64,000 nucleotides of DNA from Chryseobacterium pennae (GTDB lineage Bacteria > Bacteroidota > Bacteroidia > Flavobacteriales > Weeksellaceae). The stretch covers positions 33,849 to 97,848 of the forward strand of contig NZ_QNVT01000025.1 of assembly GCF_003385515.1 (NCBI RefSeq), in the 5' to 3' direction. This document shows, piece after piece, positions 1 through 6,944 of the stretch (its first letter is position 1; each line of letters starts with the position of its first letter). The position numbers and the translations under genes are program-made. The notes beneath the pieces were generated by a model. It searched no databases, was not told the DNA's origin, and was given only the letters and a program-made list of their open reading frames with translations.

Positions 1-180
1 GATAATATCTTTTTCAATGGTAAACATTGCAGGACAGGCGGAATATGTAGGAGTAATTATCACCTCACAGGAATTTTCACCTGTTACCTGTGCGTCTCTT
101 ACAATTCCTAATTCTACAATATCAATCACCGGAATTTCCGGATCGGGAATTGTTTTTAATAAATCTAAAAGCTGATTCAT
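1..180 (-). CDS. paaD: PaaD, phenylacetyl-CoA epoxidase assembly subunit (partial)
   Basis: The N-terminal 60 residues of a protein that runs off the left edge, starting at the ATG at 180. The opening resembles the MIP18/DUF59 family: it has a DPEIPV stretch, then ELGIV, then TPTYSACPA with the conserved Cys. PaaD proteins of this family are thought to help mature the iron centre of the PaaABCE epoxidase. Only three bases separate it from the stop of the upstream hydrolase gene, so the two are very likely translated from one message. The C-terminal half, which carries further cysteines in known PaaD, is not in the window. The paa genes immediately upstream make the name secure; a stand-alone SUF-type DUF59 protein is unlikely here. 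Confidence 0.9.
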   Translation of the reverse strand, partial: MNQLLDLLKTIPDPEIPVIDIVELGIVRDAQVTGENSCEVIITPTYSACPAMFTIEKDII

Positions 181-183
181 ATT

Positions 184-993
184 CTATTTTTTATCAGAAC
201 CAAGAATTATTTTCATTGAATTCTGATAGTCCAAATTATCTGTTATTCCGTTGTGATACTGATCTTTTAATACGATCAGGCTATCCCCTTTTTTGAAATT
301 ATTTTTAAGTTTTAAAGAGGCATTATAATGAATAACCTCATCTTTATCACCATGAAAAATAATAACAGGTGATGGAACGGTTTTTAAATATTCGTTGGTC
401 TCAAAATTATATTTCAGTAAAAACTTAGGAAGAAATGAAAATTTCTGACTCATTTCATCTTTCATACTGTAGTAAGGTGCTTGTAAAATTAACAATCTTG
501 CCTGATGGTCTGATGCTAATTTTGCAGCTAATCCTGTTCCTACAGAGTATCCTAAAATAATAATTTTGTTTTCCGGATATCTTTTTAAAAGCTCCTGGTA
601 AGCATTCTCAACATCTGAAAAAAGCTGATCTTTACTATTAATATGATCTTCGCTTTTACCGTAGCCTCTGTAATCCAACATAAACGTATCATAATTAATA
701 CTTTTATACAATTGAGCGACTTCACTCCAGCCTTTTATTGATCCTCCGTTTCCATGAAGATAAAAGATAGCTCCTTTGGGATTTTGAGTTTTAAATAATA
801 CTGAACTCAAATGCTTTTCATCCTTTGTCCGGATTGTTATTTCTTCAAAACTACCATCAAAACTAAACTTATAATTTTCAGGTAACTTTTCAGGATAAAA
901 AATAATTTTCTCCTGATAGAAATAAATTCCTACACATAGCAGTATGTATGCTATAAGAAAAAAAGCAAGTATTCCCAGAAGCATATTTTTCAT
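184..993 (-). CDS. membrane-anchored alpha/beta hydrolase (BEM46/ABHD13-like)
   Basis: A 269-aa serine hydrolase with one N-terminal membrane segment (residues about 4-25), so the catalytic domain should face the periplasm or stay membrane-bound. The oxyanion segment HGNGG is at 80-84, the nucleophile Ser150 lies in GYSVG, the acid is probably Asp218 in HGDKDEV, and His247 follows near the C terminus. This order and spacing fit the BEM46/ABHD13 group of esterases or thioesterases. It sits between paaC and paaD with gaps of 6 and 3 bases, so it is co-transcribed with the phenylacetate genes. Standard paa operons do not need such an enzyme. A role on CoA thioesters or aromatic esters is inference from position only; the substrate is unknown. 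Confidence 0.85.
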   Translation of the reverse strand: MKNMLLGILAFFLIAYILLCVGIYFYQEKIIFYPEKLPENYKFSFDGSFEEITIRTKDEKHLSSVLFKTQNPKGAIFYLHGNGGSIKGWSEVAQLYKSINYDTFMLDYRGYGKSEDHINSKDQLFSDVENAYQELLKRYPENKIIILGYSVGTGLAAKLASDHQARLLILQAPYYSMKDEMSQKFSFLPKFLLKYNFETNEYLKTVPSPVIIFHGDKDEVIHYNASLKLKNNFKKGDSLIVLKDQYHNGITDNLDYQNSMKIILGSDKK

Positions 994-999
994 GACTTA

Positions 1000-1749
1000 C
1001 TACCAGGTACACCCAGGATACGCTCTCTGCATATACTGAAGCTCACAAAGGATAAATCCAAAGTATTCTGTATGATATCCTGTTCTGGATTTTGGCTGCA
1101 TAAACGGATCAGTTGGATATTCTAACCCAAAGCTTTGGAAATCTTTCTCTGTAATGGCAACAAACTCTTTGTACAGTTCATCAACATTAGGAACGATATT
1201 TAACACAACAAGATCATCTTCACCTTCTGATTTGGCAAATAATCCTTTGGTGTATTCCCAGATATTTTCGATGGCTTTTTCCAAACGCTGGCGGCTTTCT
1301 TCTGTTCCCTGAGCGAAAATCTTCATCCAGGATGCCGTATGAGTATAGTGATATCTTACTTCTTTTAATGATTTCTGAGCAATAGCAGATAACTCTTCAT
1401 CTGTAGAATTTGATAATGCTTCATACATCAGTTTCTGATATATAGAGAAAACATATACTTTAAGAATGGTCTGTGCATAATCTTCATTAGGAAGCTCTGT
1501 CCAGTGTGCGTTTAGATATTCGTGCTCATATCTTAAAAAGGCAATATCATCCTCATTTTTACCGTTATCAATCACTCTTGAAGCATACACATAAAAGTTA
1601 TTGGCCTGCCCAAGTTCATCCAACGCAATATTCGTTAATGCAATATCTTCCTCTAAATAAGGACCTTCACCGCACCATGCAGACAAACGCTGTCCCATAA
1701 TGAAACTGTCATCTGCTAGTTTTAATAAATAATTATATAATGGGTTCAT
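1000..1749 (-). CDS. paaC: PaaC, phenylacetyl-CoA epoxidase structural subunit
   Basis: A 249-aa ferritin-like helical protein. It carries the PaaC signature near residues 27-49, with GEGPYLEEDIAL followed by DELGQA, and a Tyr/His-rich C-terminal helix. In the known PaaABCE complex, PaaC pairs with PaaA as the structural partner that has lost the catalytic di-iron site. The length matches the family. It follows paaB after a 106-base gap holding an imperfect inverted repeat, and is followed six bases later by the hydrolase gene. Confidence 0.95.
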   Translation of the reverse strand: MNPLYNYLLKLADDSFIMGQRLSAWCGEGPYLEEDIALTNIALDELGQANNFYVYASRVIDNGKNEDDIAFLRYEHEYLNAHWTELPNEDYAQTILKVYVFSIYQKLMYEALSNSTDEELSAIAQKSLKEVRYHYTHTASWMKIFAQGTEESRQRLEKAIENIWEYTKGLFAKSEGEDDLVVLNIVPNVDELYKEFVAITEKDFQSFGLEYPTDPFMQPKSRTGYHTEYFGFILCELQYMQRAYPGCTW

Positions 1750-1764
1750 TGTTTAGTAGATTTG

Positions 1765-1848
1765 AAGACTAACAGATGATAGACGGATAGATGATAGATA
1801 GGTACACTTTAACGTCTTTTATCTCTTCGTCTATTATCTCCAAGTCTT
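1765..1848. repeat. imperfect inverted repeat in the paaB-paaC gap
   Basis: The left arm starts with AAGACT at 1765 and contains GATGATAGACGGATAG. The right arm ends with AGTCTT at 1848 and contains CGTCTATTATCTCC. The arms pair over roughly 38 bases with several mismatches around a short loop. The element fills nearly the whole gap between paaB and paaC. It is built from short GATAGA-like units and would form a long RNA hairpin in the paa transcript. There is no T-run, so it is not a standard terminator. Confidence 0.6.
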
Positions 1849-1855
1849 ATTCTTA

Positions 1856-2143
1856 TTACATATTTTTTACGTCGTTTGGAATATCATAGAAAGTTGGATG
1901 ACGGTATAGTTTGTCATCAGCCGGATCGAAGAACGCTTCTTTATCTATCCCTTCCGAAGTCACAATATATTTACTTGGAACTACCCAAACAGAAGTTCCT
2001 TCTTTTCTTCTTGTATAAACGTCTCTTGCGTTCTGTAAAGCCATTTCTGCTGTTGGCGCCTGTACAATTCCAACGTGTTTGTGAGATAATCCCGGTTTAG
2101 TCTGAATAAACACTTCCCACATATCTAAATTTGCCATAGTCAA
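1856..2143 (-). CDS. paaB: PaaB, phenylacetyl-CoA epoxidase bridging subunit
   Basis: A 95-aa protein of the PaaB/HpaA family length. It begins with a short leader followed by MWEVFIQ and continues with a conserved block around HKHVGIVQAP and ALQNARDVYTRR. PaaB is a small non-catalytic subunit that bridges PaaAC heterodimers of the epoxidase, which converts phenylacetyl-CoA to its ring 1,2-epoxide. It lies between paaA and paaC on the minus strand. Both flanking gaps are about 106 bases and each carries an inverted repeat. Confidence 0.95.
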   Translation of the reverse strand: MTMANLDMWEVFIQTKPGLSHKHVGIVQAPTAEMALQNARDVYTRRKEGTSVWVVPSKYIVTSEGIDKEAFFDPADDKLYRHPTFYDIPNDVKNM

Positions 2144-2151
2144 ATTAATTT

Positions 2152-2250
2152 AACAATGTATCAATGTACCAGTTTATCAATGAGATTCTTCGCTTTGCTC
2201 AGAATGACAATTGATTGTTACATTTTTACATTGGTATATTGTTACATTAT
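2152..2250. repeat. imperfect inverted repeat enclosing a CATTCTGAG-type element (paaA-paaB gap)
   Basis: The left arm AACAATGTATCAATGTACC and the right arm ending in GGTATATTGTTACATTATT pair imperfectly over about 30 bases. At the centre (2182-2210) is a 29-base unit that starts GAGATTCTTC and ends AGAATGACAA. A close relative of that central unit occurs at 5970-5997. The whole element fills the gap between paaA and paaB. Confidence 0.6.
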
Positions 2251-3188
2251 TATATTACTTCTTTTTGTTGTTTTTCTGCAAAAGCAATTGCTGCTTCTTT
2301 CACCCATGAATTTTCTCTTTGAGCCTTTCTCTTCGTCTCAATACGTTTTTTATTGGCAGGTCCGTTTCCTTTTAAGATTTCCATGAATTCACCCCAAGGA
2401 AGTTCTCCGAAATCATAATGCTGTCTTTCTTCATTCCATTTCAGATCTTTATCCGGAATCGTTAATCCTAGGAATTCAGCCTGAGAAACGGTAACGTCAA
2501 TAAATCTCTGACGAAGACTGTCGTTACTTTCTCTTTTCACTCTGTAATTCATGGAGATTTTAGAATTTGGCGAGCTATCATCATTAGGACCAAACATCAT
2601 TAAAGCCGGCCACCAGAAACGGTTTAATGAAGCCTGAGCCATTTCTTTCTGTTGTTTTGTACCACGGCAAAGCGCCATCAGGATCTCATACCCTTGTCTT
2701 TGGTGGAAAGATTCTTCTTTACAGATTTTCACCATCGCTCTTGAATAAGGACCATAAGAGTTCCCCATCAACATTACCTGGTTCATAATGGCAGCACCAT
2801 CAACCAACCAACCGATAGCACCGATATCAGCCCAGCTTAGAGTCGGATAATTGAAAATACTTGAATATTTTGCTTTTCCTTCCAGCATATCATCATAAGT
2901 AGCATCTCTGTCTGCCCTGATGCTTCCGTTTCCTAAGGTTTCTGTTGCAGAGTATAGGTATAAACCGTGTCCTGCCTCATCCTGAACTTTAGCAAGAAGT
3001 GCCATTTTTCTTCTTAATGATGGAGCTCTGGAAATCCAGTTGGCTTCCGGCAGCATTCCTACGATTTCAGAATGGGCATGCTGTGAAATCTGGCGAACCA
3101 ATAATTTTCTGTAATCATCGGGCATTACATCTTTTGGCTCTACTTTATTTTCTTCGTGAACGTATTGAACAAATTTTTCTAAGTCCAT
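2250..3188 (-). CDS. paaA: PaaA, phenylacetyl-CoA epoxidase catalytic subunit
   Basis: A 312-aa di-iron oxygenase subunit. The carboxylate and histidine ligands of the ferritin-like fold are visible: Glu41, the E71-x-x-H74 pair in DEAGHG, and E159-x-x-H162 in KEESFH. Together with PaaB, PaaC and the reductase PaaE it inserts one oxygen atom into the aromatic ring of phenylacetyl-CoA. Length and motifs match PaaA closely. The start at MDLEKF is the only sensible one. It follows paaE after a 113-base gap containing an inverted repeat. Confidence 0.96.
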   Translation of the reverse strand: MDLEKFVQYVHEENKVEPKDVMPDDYRKLLVRQISQHAHSEIVGMLPEANWISRAPSLRRKMALLAKVQDEAGHGLYLYSATETLGNGSIRADRDATYDDMLEGKAKYSSIFNYPTLSWADIGAIGWLVDGAAIMNQVMLMGNSYGPYSRAMVKICKEESFHQRQGYEILMALCRGTKQQKEMAQASLNRFWWPALMMFGPNDDSSPNSKISMNYRVKRESNDSLRQRFIDVTVSQAEFLGLTIPDKDLKWNEERQHYDFGELPWGEFMEILKGNGPANKKRIETKRKAQRENSWVKEAAIAFAEKQQKEVI

Positions 3189-3196
3189 AATCTTTT

Positions 3197-3300
3197 AATT
3201 TGAGAATTTGAGAATTAGTTAATTTGAAAATTATTTAGAGAAACTGAGAATAAACTATTACCCATTTTCAAATTTCCAAATTAGCACATTTTCAAATTGA
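3197..3300. repeat. imperfect inverted repeat in the paaE-paaA gap
   Basis: The left side contains repeated AATTTGAGAAT and AATTTGAAAAT units. The right side contains CATTTTCAAATT twice, their complement. The two halves would fold into a long AU-rich hairpin filling the gap between paaE and paaA. Its sequence is unrelated to the repeats in the other two paa gaps, although its size and placement are the same. Confidence 0.55.
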
Positions 3301-3301
3301 A

Positions 3302-4387
3302 TTAAACATCATAATTAAGCATCACCACATTTGTTGTCGGGTGACATTGGCAGGTCAGAACGTAACCTCTGGCTACTTCATCTTCGGTAAGCGCGTAGTT
3401 TTTCTCCATAAAAACTTCTCCCTCCAAAACTTCCGCTTTACACGTACAACAAACTCCTCCTTTACATGCAAAAGGCACAGGAAGGTTGTCTTTCAATGCT
3501 TTATCTAAGATACTTTCTTTTTTGGAATTAAGGTGGAACGAATATTCATCATCATCAATAATGACCGTTACCATACTTTCAATATTGGCAATCGCTTTGA
3601 ATTCATCACTCATTTCCTCTGTATTCTCTTCGTCAGGGGCTGTGAAATATTCAAATAGAACCTGAATTGCCGGTACTTTTTTATCTTTCTTTAAATAATC
3701 TGCGATGCCTTTAATCATCTCTGAAGGACCACAAATGAAATAAGTTGCTTCTTTTACATCGATCTCGGTGTATCTTTCAAACAACTGATCTAATTTTTCT
3801 GCGGAAATTCTTCCTTCAAAAACCGGATCTTCATGTTTCTCACGGCTTACCAGATAAATCACTTTCAGTCTTCCGTTGAACTGCTCTACCAGCTTATCAA
3901 TTTCAGCTTTTCTTAAAACATGATTCATACTTCTGTTGCTGTAAAACAGGTAAGCATTGCTGTTAGGCTCCTGATAAAGGCTTTCTTTGATATTGGATAA
4001 AACCGGTGTAATTCCGCTTCCTGCAGCTAATCCTATATAAGTTTTTATATTGGTAGGGTGATAAGAAGTGTTGAAACCTCCCATTGGAGGCATTACTTCC
4101 AGCATTTCATCCATGTGAAGATGCTCATTGAAATATCCTGATACTTTTCCGTTTTCCAGCAATTTCACCAAAACTTCCAGGGTATTGCTTTTTTCGCTTG
4201 GAGCATTGCAGATAGAGTAAGAACGTCTCTCTTCATTTCCGTTGATCACCATTCGGAAATTAAGGTACTGTCCCTGTTTGAACCTGAACTTGTCTTTCAG
4301 TTCTTCAGGAATTTCTACCGCTACATTCACAGCGTCTGAAGTATCCTTCTGAACCTTTACAGTTTTAAGTTTATAAAATGAATTCAT
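3302..4387 (-). CDS. paaE: PaaE, phenylacetyl-CoA epoxidase NADPH reductase
   Basis: A 361-aa flavodoxin reductase-ferredoxin fusion. The FAD-binding RRSYSI motif is at residues 54-59, the NAD(P)-binding GSGITP at 123-128, and CGPSEM at 219-224. The C-terminal plant-type [2Fe-2S] domain has ligands C308, C313, C316 and C346. The protein feeds electrons from NADPH to the PaaA di-iron site. Its ATG overlaps the paaK stop codon by one base (TAATG), which indicates translational coupling to paaK. Confidence 0.95.
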   Translation of the reverse strand: MNSFYKLKTVKVQKDTSDAVNVAVEIPEELKDKFRFKQGQYLNFRMVINGNEERRSYSICNAPSEKSNTLEVLVKLLENGKVSGYFNEHLHMDEMLEVMPPMGGFNTSYHPTNIKTYIGLAAGSGITPVLSNIKESLYQEPNSNAYLFYSNRSMNHVLRKAEIDKLVEQFNGRLKVIYLVSREKHEDPVFEGRISAEKLDQLFERYTEIDVKEATYFICGPSEMIKGIADYLKKDKKVPAIQVLFEYFTAPDEENTEEMSDEFKAIANIESMVTVIIDDDEYSFHLNSKKESILDKALKDNLPVPFACKGGVCCTCKAEVLEGEVFMEKNYALTEDEVARGYVLTCQCHPTTNVVMLNYDV

Positions 4388-5703
4388 TATTTTTTTAGTA
4401 TTCTATTAATTTTTCCACCTTCGCACTTCGGCAAACTGTCCTGAGCATGAACTTTCACCTTTGTAGTGATTCCTACTCTCTTTTTTATTTCGTTTTCAAT
4501 ATTTTTCCCAAAGCTTCCGACAAAATTAAAATAATCATCGGTATTTGCTTGTATTTTTTGTGTATTGACCAGCTCATCATCTATTTCAACATCAATATCT
4601 AAGGCGACACACATATGTTCTTTTTCTATTGGAGTTAAATAATAATTGGGAACCACTCCTTTTACATGAGAAAATACCTCTTCAATCTGGCTTGGATATA
4701 CGTTTACCCCTCTTACGATCAGCATATCATCTGCTCTGCCAATAATCGGCTTCATCTTCACCATGCTTCTTTTGGCATTTTCATCATAGTAAAGACTTGT
4801 AATATCATTCGTCCAGTAACGCAGAAGCGGCATTGCTTTTTTCGTTAATGTGGTAATTACAAGCACTCCTTCTTCTCCGAACGGAACAGGCTGCTTGGTA
4901 ATTGGGTCCAGAATTTCAGGATAGAAATGGTCTTCCCAAATGTAAGAGCCTCCTTTTTCTTCAAAGTCTTCCATAGAAACTCCAGGACCGATAATTTCAC
5001 TCAAACCATAAATATTGGTTGCATGAACACCCAATCTTTCTTCAATATGCCCCCTGATAATGTCTGTCCATGGTTCTGATCCCAATATCGCATACTTAAG
5101 ACTGATTTCATCAGCAGAAATTCCTCTTTTAGCAAATTCATCAGCAATGGTTAAAGCATAAGATGGGGAACAGCAGATTACTTCCGGTTTGAAGTCTACA
5201 ATAAGATCTACCTGTCTGGCTGTCATTCCTCCTGAAATAGGAAGAACACTCATTCCCAACATTTCGGCACCGTAATGAAGCCCTAAACCTCCGGTAAAAA
5301 TCCCATAACCATAAGCATTATGCAGCTGCATTCCCGGTCTTGCCCCTGCTGCATGTAATGATCTTGCCACCACTTCACTGAAAAGATCTACATCTTCTTT
5401 TGTGTATCCCACCACTGTTGGTTTTCCTGTAGTCCCACTTGAACAGTGAATCCTCTGAAGTTCAGTTTTAGGAACAGTAAATAAACCGAATGGGTAATTG
5501 TCTCTTAAATCCTGTTTATAAGTAATCGGAAGTTTCGTGATATCATCAATTGACCTTATTTCCTGTGGAGAGATCTGCAATTCATTAAACTTTCTTCTAT
5601 AAAATTCCGATTTCTCGTTCAGATAACCCATGAGATTTACTAACCGGTCGGATTGAAGCTGTCTCAATTGACCCAGCTCCAGATATTCAACTGAAAAATC
5701 CAT
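4387..5703 (-). CDS. paaK: PaaK, phenylacetate-CoA ligase
   Basis: A 438-aa AMP-forming ligase that activates phenylacetate to phenylacetyl-CoA, the entry step of the pathway. The adenylate-binding loop SSGTTGKP lies near residues 89-96 from the chosen start, with YGLSE downstream and the GRADDM...RGVNVYPSQ hinge typical of PaaK. An ATG 15 bases further upstream (5718) is in frame, but it lies inside the operator palindrome and at the predicted transcription start, so the start at MDFSVEYL (5703) is preferred. It is the first gene of the paa operon and its stop overlaps the start of paaE. Confidence 0.95.
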   Translation of the reverse strand: MDFSVEYLELGQLRQLQSDRLVNLMGYLNEKSEFYRRKFNELQISPQEIRSIDDITKLPITYKQDLRDNYPFGLFTVPKTELQRIHCSSGTTGKPTVVGYTKEDVDLFSEVVARSLHAAGARPGMQLHNAYGYGIFTGGLGLHYGAEMLGMSVLPISGGMTARQVDLIVDFKPEVICCSPSYALTIADEFAKRGISADEISLKYAILGSEPWTDIIRGHIEERLGVHATNIYGLSEIIGPGVSMEDFEEKGGSYIWEDHFYPEILDPITKQPVPFGEEGVLVITTLTKKAMPLLRYWTNDITSLYYDENAKRSMVKMKPIIGRADDMLIVRGVNVYPSQIEEVFSHVKGVVPNYYLTPIEKEHMCVALDIDVEIDDELVNTQKIQANTDDYFNFVGSFGKNIENEIKKRVGITTKVKVHAQDSLPKCEGGKINRILKK

Positions 5704-5711
5704 AAAACTAA

Positions 5712-5725
5712 CTAACATTTGTTAG
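5712..5725 (-). promoter_or_regulatory. TetR/PaaR-type operator
   Basis: A perfect palindrome, CTAACA-TT-TGTTAG, lies just upstream of paaK. It fits the form CNAACNNNNGTTNG, close to the CNAACGNNCGTTNG operator recalled for Thermus PaaR, with one change per half-site. It sits directly downstream of the predicted -7 box, where a bound repressor would block initiation. The TetR gene at 6004-6582 is the obvious candidate repressor. Confidence 0.7.
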
Positions 5726-5728
5726 GTG

Positions 5729-5758
5729 TAAATTTAAAAAGATTTTGGAAGCTGGCAA
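5729..5758 (-). promoter_or_regulatory. predicted paaK promoter
   Basis: On the minus strand, TTG (5758-5756), a 19-base spacer and TAAATTTA (5736-5729) match the Bacteroidota promoter TTG-N19-TAnnTTTG except for the last base. Transcription would begin near 5722, within the operator. Confidence 0.5.
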
Positions 5759-5817
5759 AATTTTTATGATTTTCGTCATATTTTGAATGATTCTAAATAA
5801 CTAATTTGAAATTACTC

Positions 5818-5937
5818 ATGAATCATTACAAATCAAAAAATACGGAAAAGTTGATAGAAGCTGCTCCACATGCTATTTACCGTTCAAAGCGGAATGAAAT
5901 AAACGTGGAATCTCAAGAAAATTTCTTTAAAATGTAA
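5818..5937 (+). CDS. possible 39-aa small ORF between paaK and the TetR gene
   Basis: An open frame from ATG at 5818 to TAA at 5935-5937 would encode a basic peptide beginning MNHYKSKNTEKLIEAAPHAI. It points away from paaK in an otherwise empty 300-base gap. I do not recognise it and see no good promoter for it. It may be a chance ORF. Confidence 0.2.
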   Translation: MNHYKSKNTEKLIEAAPHAIYRSKRNEINVESQENFFKM

Positions 5938-5969
5938 AACTAAATGTTAAGTAAGATCTGATAATTATA

Positions 5970-5997
5970 GAGATTCTTCATTCGTCAGAATGACAAA
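5970..5997. repeat. CATTCTGA-type dispersed repeat element
   Basis: The sequence begins GAGATTCTTC and ends TCAGAATGACAAA, sharing both ends with the 2182-2210 element but with a shorter middle. It lies just downstream of the TetR gene. Elements of this form are, from memory, common in intergenic DNA of Bacteroidota. Confidence 0.5.
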
Positions 5998-6003
5998 ACT
6001 ATA

Positions 6004-6582
6004 TTACTTGCTTTGATTCCCCAGAAGTCCATAAAGAATTTTATCCCTTATTTCTTCAGTAATCTCATCTGTAGAATCACTGCTTCTTTTAAACCAGAAA
6101 TAAGAATTATTCAGGGTATGAAGAATGAATCTTGTAGTAAAGGAGGGCGATTTCAGTTCCCATTTTTCGGCCTGATAGATTTCAGAAATCAGCTGTTCTA
6201 CTTCCTGCTGATAATTTTTCCTTAATTCTATAAATTCAGGAAGTCTTTCTTCCAGATGTCTCCACTCTATGGAATAGATGTGGGTAACATCACGGTTTTT
6301 AAGAACAACTGACAGGTGTTTATCTAAAAACAAATTCAGTTTTTCCCTTGGAACAATATCTGTATTTTTTACTTTCTGAAGCTCATCGAAAAACTCCTGT
6401 GCAATACCAAAACAAACCCACTCCAGAATTTCTTCTTTTGAACGGATATGTGCATATAAGGATGCTGCCTTGATATTAAGCTTCGTAGCAAGATCTCTAA
6501 CAGAGCTTCCCATATAGCCCTTTTCCTTGAAAAGTTCTACTGCTACGTTTAATATTTTCCTTTGTTTTTCTTTAAGTTCCAT
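6004..6582 (-). CDS. TetR/AcrR family repressor, probable regulator of the paa operon
   Basis: A 192-aa TetR regulator. The N-terminal helix-turn-helix (about residues 6-50) contains ILNVAVELFKEKGY and SVRDLATKLNIKAASLYAHIRSKEEIL. The rest is an all-helical ligand-binding domain. A longer reading from 6654 is possible, but a perfect -7 box (TACTTTTG, 6601-6594) lies inside that extension, so the start at MELKEKQ is favoured and the message would have a very short leader. It lies immediately upstream of paaK, on the same strand. By analogy with PaaR regulators it probably represses paa genes until phenylacetyl-CoA accumulates; the ligand is inferred. Confidence 0.85.
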   Translation of the reverse strand: MELKEKQRKILNVAVELFKEKGYMGSSVRDLATKLNIKAASLYAHIRSKEEILEWVCFGIAQEFFDELQKVKNTDIVPREKLNLFLDKHLSVVLKNRDVTHIYSIEWRHLEERLPEFIELRKNYQQEVEQLISEIYQAEKWELKSPSFTTRFILHTLNNSYFWFKRSSDSTDEITEEIRDKILYGLLGNQSK

Positions 6583-6593
6583 CTGTAAAAATG

Positions 6594-6601
6594 CAAAAGT
6601 A
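6594..6601 (-). promoter_or_regulatory. -7 box of the TetR gene
   Basis: TACTTTTG on the minus strand is a full match to TAnnTTTG, 11 bases upstream of the chosen ATG. It predicts a nearly leaderless message and decides the start codon. Confidence 0.5.
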
Positions 6602-6725
6602 GTTATTCTGAAATAAATTGAATACTGGAATCCAGCAAATTCGGTGAATTCCAAATTTACTTTTCAGGCTTTTCTTCTTTAAGCTGACTATTTGTTCATC
6701 AATTTCAGAGAAATTTTTATAGAAT

Positions 6726-6781
6726 CGGAAATTTTGTCAAGTTAAATTATCGTTAAAAATACATAATCCGGAAATTTTGTC
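6726..6781. promoter_or_regulatory. paired 13-bp direct repeat upstream of clpB
   Basis: CGGAAATTTTGTC occurs exactly at 6726-6738 and 6769-6781, 43 bp apart (about four helical turns). Both lie in the 362-base gap between the TetR gene and clpB, upstream of the candidate clpB promoter. A regulator-binding role is inferred. The rest of the gap is AT-rich and shows no gene. Confidence 0.4.
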
Positions 6782-6788
6782 CATATTT

Positions 6789-6818
6789 TTTGTAAATTTA
6801 ATAATTGAATGATTTTTG
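6789..6818 (+). promoter_or_regulatory. candidate clpB promoter
   Basis: TTTG (6789-6792), an 18-base spacer and GATTTTTG (6811-6818) match the Bacteroidota consensus except for the first base of the -7 box. It would give a leader of about 120 nt. Confidence 0.3.
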
Positions 6819-6944
6819 CGATACACTCTTCGATTACATGATTAAATAATTGATAGGCATTAAGAAGCTAAGCCTGAAAATTTAGTTTCTTGATGTTTTT
6901 TAAGACAAAACTTTAAACGAATCATTACCAAAAATATATAAAAT

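Noticed and set aside
6583..6654. Extended N terminus of the TetR regulator
   Set aside because: A full -7 promoter box lies within it, and homology to TetR proteins starts after the internal Met.
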